A stretch of 64,000 nt of DNA from Mucilaginibacter sp. KACC 22773. GTDB taxonomy: Bacteria > Bacteroidota > Bacteroidia > Sphingobacteriales > Sphingobacteriaceae. The DNA is taken from NCBI RefSeq assembly GCF_028736215.1, contig NZ_CP117883.1:2728001-2792000 (forward strand), given 5' to 3'. The position numbers and the translations under genes are program-made. This document shows positions 54,099 to 61,400 of the stretch, piece by piece. Under the pieces are notes generated by a model that ran no database searches, had not been told where the DNA came from, and saw nothing but the letters and a program-made list of their open reading frames with translations. The first letter of the stretch is position 1; each line of letters starts with the position of its first letter.

Positions 54099-55010
54099 AT
54101 GAGCATATCGCTTCATTTTTCCGAGATAGCCGATGTTTACAAGTTCTTCAACTTACATCAGTCACTTAAACATCCGCTTGTTGCCGTTATCGACTTTAGC
54201 AATGTTGATGAGCAGGTGGCAGAAAACACCAGGATATCCTGCGATTACTACTGCTTATTGTTTAAGCGGTATGATGGCAATAATGTAAAATACGGCCGTA
54301 AGGTTGTCGATTTCAATAACGGCAGCCTGATGTGTATTGCACCGAACCAGGTATTAGACCTGGAAACCGACATTGGCGCGTACACCGAAAAGGAGGGTTG
54401 GGGCGTATTCTTTCATCCCGACCTGATCAGAGGAACCAGTCTTCATGATAAAATGAAAGACTATAGTTTTTTCTCTTATGAAGTGTGGGAAGCGCTTCAT
54501 ATGTCCGAAAAAGAGAAAAGTATCTTTTATGATTGCGTGCAGAAACTGGACAATGAATTACATGAGAATATAGATACGCATAGCCAGTCCGTCATTGTAT
54601 CCCATATCGAGCTGCTTTTAAATTATTGTGCACGTTTCTACGGGCGACAATTTATTACAAGAAAAAGTGCGAATAGTTCAGTTGTCATGCAAGTGGAAAA
54701 AATACTGCGCGATTATTTTAGCAAGGCCGGGATTAAAGAGCGGGGCTTACCAAGTGTAAAAAACCTGGCAGATAAGGTCAACTTATCGCCTGGTTATCTG
54801 AGCGATCTCCTAAAAAAAGAAACGGGGAAGAATGCGCAGGACCATATCCACTATTATTTAATCGAAGAAGCCAAAAATATCCTGATCAACACTGATAAGT
54901 CAGTCGGCGAAGTAGCTTACTTACTGGGCTTTGAATATCCCCAATATTTTAATAAGCTTTTTAAGCAAAAGACAGGTAAAACGCCTGTCGAGTTTCGCAA
55001 CATGGACTAA
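54099..55010 (+). CDS. AraC-family regulator, paralogue
   Basis: A 303-residue AraC/XylS regulator, paralogous to the one at 51217-52134. The effector domain spans about 35-145 and the two helix-turn-helix units are at about 205-300 (NLADKVNLSPGYLSDLLKKETGKNAQDHIHYYLI and VGEVAYLLGFEYPQYFNKLFKQKTGKTPVEFR). The ATG at 54099 fits the family length better than an upstream one at 54057. It likely controls the adjoining SDR gene. Confidence 0.88.
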   Translation: MSISLHFSEIADVYKFFNLHQSLKHPLVAVIDFSNVDEQVAENTRISCDYYCLLFKRYDGNNVKYGRKVVDFNNGSLMCIAPNQVLDLETDIGAYTEKEGWGVFFHPDLIRGTSLHDKMKDYSFFSYEVWEALHMSEKEKSIFYDCVQKLDNELHENIDTHSQSVIVSHIELLLNYCARFYGRQFITRKSANSSVVMQVEKILRDYFSKAGIKERGLPSVKNLADKVNLSPGYLSDLLKKETGKNAQDHIHYYLIEEAKNILINTDKSVGEVAYLLGFEYPQYFNKLFKQKTGKTPVEFRNMD

Positions 55011-55480
55011 GAAGTTTCGATCGCAATTTTGCCAAACGATTCACGAGCGAAGTGGTTCAGCCGGCAAGCTGTGGATTTATGCTTTCTGGTTTTGATACTT
55101 ATTAATTCTCTTTCAATCTACCCGATGTTCACATTCAATACCTCAAGCATGCTTCTGGTATTTTGTACAGGAATAGCAACCCTTATAACTTTTTTTTGAA
55201 TTGTATAGCCGGTAAGCGTTGTGCTAAAGATGGTTTAACATGCTGTGTTTGTAAGAAGTAGATTAGAAGAAACCAATAACCTTTAAAACAGCCTGGAGCT
55301 TTAGACATTTTGTCGCCTGTCGCTATAAAATGTAACAAAACCGAAAGGATTTGCAACATGCACGAAAGTGATTTTCTGAACGGATACGTTTATTTGCTAA
55401 CGTTTATACCGTCGTTACCATCCCTGGTGGTAATGGGGGATGCATGTTTAAATCACAAATAATCTTTAACCTATCTACTT
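55011..55480. other. Intergenic region, no gene seen
   Basis: 470 bases between the AraC gene and the small lipoprotein. I find no open frame with family character and no RNA gene. A TTTATTTG stretch near 55389 resembles a weak -7 box. The 3' part (about 55410-55445) contains a short TTACC/GGTAA hairpin. Nothing else stands out. Confidence 0.35.
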
Positions 55481-55984
55481 ATGAAAATTCCTAAACCCGC
55501 CTGGATGATATTGCTTGCTCCAGTCATATCAGGCGTTTTAATACTTACCGCGTGTAACTTTAGTAAAGGCACTAAAAAAGATTTCCTTACCGGCCTGTCC
55601 TTCAGCTACAATGGCTTTAGGGTGCGGGATGTATTATTGATAGACCCGGCCAATAAGCGGATGACCGATAATAAGGTACAAATCAATACCCGCATCGCCA
55701 TCGCAGCATTAGGGATAGACAATTATGGGCTTCAGGATGGAAAGGTCTTCCCGGGAATGATGCTTCTGGTGACTAATAAAAAGGGGACCCCGATACTTAA
55801 AGCCGACGACCTTTTTGCCGGCGACCAAGGCCATCTGCCGGCGGAGGCTTCCGAACTGCGCGGAGATATCACCATTGCCAAACCAATGGTTGCCGGCGAA
55901 ACCTACCACGTTAAAGTTCACATTTGGGACAAGGTTAAAGCCGGCAATGAGTTGAACGCCGAAACAGACCTGGTTGTAAAATAA
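55481..55984 (+). CDS. Small lipoprotein of unknown function
   Basis: A 167-residue protein with a lipobox (LILTAC, Cys at about 25), so it is lipidated and probably in the outer membrane. The mature part is beta-rich with no recognised motif (FNFSKGTKK, then YNGFRVRDVLLIDPANKRMT and GETYHVKVHIWDKVKAGNELNAE). It heads a row of plus-strand genes that ends with the giant secreted protein and might belong to the same process. I do not recognise the family. Confidence 0.65.
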   Translation: MKIPKPAWMILLAPVISGVLILTACNFSKGTKKDFLTGLSFSYNGFRVRDVLLIDPANKRMTDNKVQINTRIAIAALGIDNYGLQDGKVFPGMMLLVTNKKGTPILKADDLFAGDQGHLPAEASELRGDITIAKPMVAGETYHVKVHIWDKVKAGNELNAETDLVVK

Positions 55985-56028
55985 GTTAATATAGCCTTCA
56001 AATTTGGTAACCTTTTAAGTTATTTATC

Positions 56029-56253
56029 ATGGCTGTTCTATTGCCGAGAAAACCAACCCTTATTTGCCTGGTCGTGCTGGGCCCCATTTGCGTGGTGGAC
56101 GGAATTGTCAAAAAAGACGTTCTGGAGATACTGGCAATGTTGGCCGTATTTATATATGCCACAGTAAGCCTTGTGAACGACAGAAGGAAAAAACTGGCCG
56201 GTAAAAATTACCGGGAAGGTAGCAATTCAATAAGTCCACCCCGTAAACCTTAA
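56029..56253 (+). CDS. Small membrane protein
   Basis: A 74-residue protein with two hydrophobic segments (about 10-25 and 31-48) and a basic C-terminus (NDRRKKLAGKNYR). It would sit in the inner membrane. No family recognised. The ATG is 44 bp after the lipoprotein stop, and a second tiny membrane gene follows 11 bp after its stop. Confidence 0.5.
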   Translation: MAVLLPRKPTLICLVVLGPICVVDGIVKKDVLEILAMLAVFIYATVSLVNDRRKKLAGKNYREGSNSISPPRKP

Positions 56254-56264
56254 TAACTACCGCC

Positions 56265-56420
56265 ATGCCCGATAAAAAATATTGGGGGATAAACGTACCC
56301 GGAATTATTACCGCCGTTGTTGCTGCTGTTTTACTGTCGCTAACGCGGCCCCACTGGACCGAATATTTTGGCGCAGCCGGCAGCGTGGCGGCTGTGCCTG
56401 CTATTCTTTTTATCCTCTGA
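56265..56420 (+). CDS. Very small membrane protein
   Basis: A 51-residue frame beginning MPDKKYWGINVPGIITAVVAAVLLSL with one clear transmembrane helix (about 13-26) and a second hydrophobic part (about 36-51). It follows the 74-residue gene by 11 bp in the same direction, so both may be co-translated. There is no homologue I recognise; the composition and position favour a real gene. Confidence 0.42.
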   Translation: MPDKKYWGINVPGIITAVVAAVLLSLTRPHWTEYFGAAGSVAAVPAILFIL

Positions 56421-56739
56421 TTGCTGTAATTATTGCCCACTGGAATAAAAAATGTAACAAACTATAATGTATCTGCAACAACCGCGAAAGTTTTTGTTAA
56501 CCGGCAAACGTTTTTTTGTAACGGAAATTTGCTTTATCGGTAACCTATCGGCAAATAACCTTAAATCACATCAAACCCAATACCTATGAAACCTGTAAAC
56601 AATCAAAATTTCACCCTTATTCCAGGCCTGTCATTTGGCCATTAAGATAACTTATTTACAAAGTCAGCATATCGATAAACTTATCGGCTGACCATGGACT
56701 AAACCCATCACCTCAATGGTGTTCATCAATCAACCTGCA
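56421..56739. other. Intergenic region upstream of the barrel gene
   Basis: 319 bases. GAAATTTG (56524-56531) is a one-mismatch -7 box that would give a long untranslated leader for the barrel gene. A short frame (MKPVNNQNFTLIPGLSFGH, 56586) is too small to support. Two imperfect copies of a GTTTTTGT-AACCGG-like stretch lie at about 56490-56524. No strong hairpin is seen. Confidence 0.35.
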
Positions 56740-58434
56740 ATGAAAAAATGCCTATTACTCTTAGTTCTCGTTTATTGCGGGCATTACCGGCTTCATGCCC
56801 AGGACCTTGAAAATATCTCTCGTCAAAAGCCGGTAACGCTGTCGGGCAATATCCTGGCACAGGGTATTTTTTATAATGCAACAGGTATTCCGGATCGCCG
56901 CGCCCCTTTTACATACTATTTTTCGGGCAACCCAACAATTAGTTTGTATGGCCTGGATGTACCGCTGTCTTTCAGCTTCAGCCAATCCGACAAATCATTC
57001 AGACAGCCGTTTAACCAGTTCGGAATTAGTCCAACTTATAAATGGGTTACTGTACACGTTGGATATAGGGATATTTCTTTTTCACCTTATACGTTAGGCG
57101 GCCATACCATGCTTGGGGCAGGTTTTGAACTAAACCCTGGCAAGTTGCGGGTTGGTTTTATGTATGGTCGGCTTAACCGGGCAACTACCATTGATACCAC
57201 AACACAGGCTTTAGTGCCGTTTTCCTTTTCAAGAAAAGGATACGCCGCTAAACTTGGTTACGGAACCGACCGTAACTTTTTTGAATTGAGTTACCTGAGT
57301 GCCAAAGATGATACCATTAAACCCAAAGGTATTACCCCACAGCAAAATTATATAAGCCCGGCCAGAAATGATGTGATGGGTTATACTTCGCGGTTCAGCT
57401 TCTTAAAGTACTTCATGTTTGAAAGCGATGGCGCTTTAAGCGTGTATACCAATGACGTTAATTCACCAATTTCGCTTGAAAATGGCGGCACTACCTTATT
57501 GAATAAGCTCCGCACCACTTTCGGGTTAAATGGTACATCCGAATATTATACCGCCTTTTCGGCCGGGTTGGGTTATAAAAGCCGGAACTACGGCCTCAAA
57601 CTGAAATACAAACGCGTTGACCCCGATTTTCAAACCATGGGGGCCTACTATTTCAGTTCGGATTATGAAAACTGGACGGTGAGCCCATCGGCAAATCTTG
57701 CCAAAGGCAAAATAAGGTTTAACAGTAGCCTCGGCTTTCAGCACGACAATATAAAAGATCAGAAACGGGCAACCAACCACCGTATTATCGGAGCGTTTAA
57801 CGCAGGTATTGATATTACCAAATCATTGTCAATAGATGCGGTTTATACCAATTTCTCCGATAATCAAAAAGCCCAAACCGTTTTATTTGCCGATTCGCTT
57901 AAGATTGTTCAAACCACCCAAACCATTACCGTCATGCCCCGGTACATGATCATCAGTACCGATTTGATACACATGATCTCCGGCTCGTTTACCCGTAACA
58001 GTTTAAATGATTATAACACTTTTTACAGCACCGATGCTGTATCGCGCAGCATAAAAACAAATCAATACATGCTGAGCTATAACATCAACTTCACCAAAAG
58101 AATGCTGAGTGCCTATGTCAATATCTCCGACACCAAATTAAGCGGGCAGGGCATGAGCAACAGTTTTAGGTCGGTAACTGCAGGGGCTAACAAGGTTTTT
58201 TTTCAGAAACTGCAAACTGGTTTAAGCGGCACTTTTACCAGCAGCAAAGCCCTTGGCGGCGAGGATACATTTATCATCAATGGTACCGGCAGCCTGGGAT
58301 ACCGGGTTACCAATAAGCAGCTTGTATCCTTTAATTTTTTCCTTACCAATAACAAGGCAAAAACTTCAGCGCCGCAGCTGCAACCAAATTTTACAGAAAC
58401 ACGCGGGGAATTAAGTTATCTACTAAGCTTTTAA
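56740..58434 (+). CDS. Outer-membrane beta-barrel protein of unknown function
   Basis: A 564-residue protein with a signal peptide (cut near LHA-Q, about 21). The rest alternates hydrophobic and polar residues in many amphipathic strands with aromatic girdles (GFMYGRLNR, LGYGTDRNFFELSYLSAKD, MLSYNINFTKRMLSAYVNISD), so it is predicted as a barrel of roughly 18-24 strands. No TonB plug or OmpA motif is seen. The next gene, a giant secreted protein, begins 4 bp after the stop, so the two are translationally coupled and presumably work together. Confidence 0.68.
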   Translation: MKKCLLLLVLVYCGHYRLHAQDLENISRQKPVTLSGNILAQGIFYNATGIPDRRAPFTYYFSGNPTISLYGLDVPLSFSFSQSDKSFRQPFNQFGISPTYKWVTVHVGYRDISFSPYTLGGHTMLGAGFELNPGKLRVGFMYGRLNRATTIDTTTQALVPFSFSRKGYAAKLGYGTDRNFFELSYLSAKDDTIKPKGITPQQNYISPARNDVMGYTSRFSFLKYFMFESDGALSVYTNDVNSPISLENGGTTLLNKLRTTFGLNGTSEYYTAFSAGLGYKSRNYGLKLKYKRVDPDFQTMGAYYFSSDYENWTVSPSANLAKGKIRFNSSLGFQHDNIKDQKRATNHRIIGAFNAGIDITKSLSIDAVYTNFSDNQKAQTVLFADSLKIVQTTQTITVMPRYMIISTDLIHMISGSFTRNSLNDYNTFYSTDAVSRSIKTNQYMLSYNINFTKRMLSAYVNISDTKLSGQGMSNSFRSVTAGANKVFFQKLQTGLSGTFTSSKALGGEDTFIINGTGSLGYRVTNKQLVSFNFFLTNNKAKTSAPQLQPNFTETRGELSYLLSF

Positions 58435-58438
58435 AAAC

Positions 58439-61400
58439 ATGAAAAAACTACTCTTATTTTTACTTATTTGTGTTGCCTGGCAACCTTTAAAAGCACAGGT
58501 CAGCGTATCGATACAGATTTTGCCGCCATATCCGCGTAAGATCACCGATTATTCGTCGCAGCCGCAGTTAATGGTAATTGCAGTTACAAACGTATCATCT
58601 AAAAGGCAGCGCATCCAGCTCAGGGGCACCGTTACAGGGGATAATGGCGTGATACTTGCCGTAAAGCCCAACTATAAAAGCCCCGCCGCCATTGAGCTTG
58701 ATCCGGGACAAACCCGCAGCTTTAACGGAAACGATATCAGCAAGTTTTTTGATTACACCCAGGTTAAATACTCCGGCATTACCAGAAGCGATTTCATCAA
58801 CAAAAATGGACTACCCGAGGGGAGTTACCGTTTTTGCGTACAGGCTTTTGACTACGATACCAATGCCCCGATAAGTCCCGATGAGCCGGTAGGCTGCAGC
58901 AATACATTTATCATAAGCAGCCTGGAGCCGCCAACCATCATCACACCGATGGAAGATGCGCAGCTATCTGCTGCCGCAGGGCAAATCGTATTAATGCAAT
59001 GGAGCACGCCGCCGGGTACATCCCCCCAAATCATGTCGTCGGTGCGGTATAAACTCAGGATGGTGGAAGTGATAGGTGATAGGAATCCGAGCAATGCGCT
59101 GATGTCGGCCACGCAGCCCTACTTTTTTGAAAAGGAAGTTACAGGCAATTCTTACATTTATAATGCTGCCGATCCGCAGCTTACGCCCGGCCGCCGTTAC
59201 GCAATGCTGGTAGAAGCGTTTGACCCCTTCAATAATACCCCCTTTCGTAATAAAGGCCGCAGCGAGGTCAGGTCGTTCATTTACGGCGGGCCACCGATAG
59301 TAAAGATAGATACCTTAAAAGCAAAAGAGGAAGCCAAACAGAAAGCTCAATCGGTACAATACGCTACCAACACCATCAAAGGCAAGCTGTTATGGGCGTT
59401 TAAAAAAACAGAGCCTCAATATTTCGGGTCGGCACCCGTCAGTGGTGTGTCGGCTGCTATTCCGGTTCCAAGCAATACTAATGGAAAGGCCACGGCGCAG
59501 CCAATAGTATTAACCGGTGCACCTATACCAGGCCTCGCCTCTAGGCCAATATCGGGTTTGAGAATCCCTGTATTTAATGCGCCTAATGTTTTAAATGATT
59601 CCAGGATAGCCGCGGCCGCGCAGGTAGATCCGACCCTGATACCTTATGTGCCGGTACAAACCACAGCCGGATTGGGCGCGGGCGCTGTTATGACTACAAC
59701 GGGAGGTACCAACCTTTCTTACAACGAAGACGCGATAGTTGTTGACAGCGCCACAGAACGTTACGCGCTGCCTAATACGGATATCGTCATTAAAGGCCTT
59801 GTTGATCCAAACTGGAAGACAACAAACGGTTTTTCGACCACGACAGCGGTCACACAATCCACTAATTACACAAGCGATTTTTCGTACCTGGGCATGTATT
59901 CGTTCCCGGCAAGTAGTTTTGTAAACTCCATGTTCGATTTTAGTTTCGGTTTTCACTACAACTTAGATCCGCCACCGGTAGAGGAGTTGATAGCCACCAG
60001 TAAAACTGATGGCGGGGGTAATTTCGCTATCGATTTTACCCATCCTTCCTACATGGGTTTAGCTAAATACACAAAACTGATCATTAGTATAACGTCTGAA
60101 AATTTTGAGCAGAAAACTGTCGAAATTCCCATAAGTAAGCTCGATTCTACGGGGATGCGTGATATAGGACAGGTCCTTTTACTGGCCCGCACGTTGCGCT
60201 ACACGCCCAAACTCACTTTAGACGATGTTGCCGATGCCAGCCAGGAAGATAAGATAGCGGTTGTACATATTTACCGTAATAAGATTGATTTTGAAAATGA
60301 GCCTTACCTATACCAGGAAGGGAATATTCCTTTTGAATCTAAACATGCCGTAACTATAAACGGCCGTAGTGTGGTTGAGGTTTCGGTTGATAGTGTAAAA
60401 ATGGGCACCGGTGGCGGAACACTAAAGTATGGCAAGCTATTTTATGGCGGGCGTTTTTTAGTGGTTATTGAAAGTCATAACCAGCGTTTTGACGGTAAAA
60501 CCACCGATCTGGAAGCGCATAACCTTTACCTCGCATCTAACCAGGTACTTAATGTTAAAGCTGATTACCGGTTAACAGCTACGCCGGCTTATGTATTTGG
60601 CGAAGTAAGGATGTCGCTCCCCACAGGTTTTGTGCCTGTTACGGGTGCCATAGTTAAGGTTGAATATAATACGGACGATTTATTGAACCCTGGCCCACCA
60701 CCACTTGCGGGTTCTGTAGTTGACTATTTAAAACGAGAAGGCTCTAAAATAGCACTCGTTACAGGTGGCAATAATAACCAGGTGCCTATTGCAAGCGGGC
60801 TTATTGCGCGGCCATTAATACTAAACTCGCTGTCAATTAGCGGCGGACGGCTTAACGGCCCTGCAACCATCCGTCCGGTGCCTGCTGTTGTAACAGCTCC
60901 GCTAGCACCTACACCCATTTCAAATACCGTTGCAAGCGATGTAAATAAGTTAAATTTGGTAGCGCAGAGCGTTTTAAGCCAGGTAGATGAACTAAACCTT
61001 GTGAAGGTTTTATCGGCTGATTATGGCCCATACAGCGCAAAAACCGATTCACTTGGCCGGTTTACCATTTCAAATTTACCCCAGCTAAAAGATGGCAGGA
61101 ACTTTAAGGTAAAACTCATTAAAGTAAGCAGCGAATTTCAGGACCTGGAAGTTACGCCCGATACAGTGCAAACTTTCCAGGCGTTGGCCAAAGGGTCAAA
61201 CAGGGAAGTAATATTCAGCATCAAACCAGATATTGTGAGTGTAGTGGGCAGGGCTGTTTCATCTACCAAACAAGCCATTCCAAATGCCCGCCTGCATTTT
61301 GTTAACTCAACGGTTTATTTCAATTCGGGCGAGGACGGCCTTTTCCAGACAAGCTATTACCAGGGTAACCATAAGTTGATGATAGAGAAGGAGGGATACA

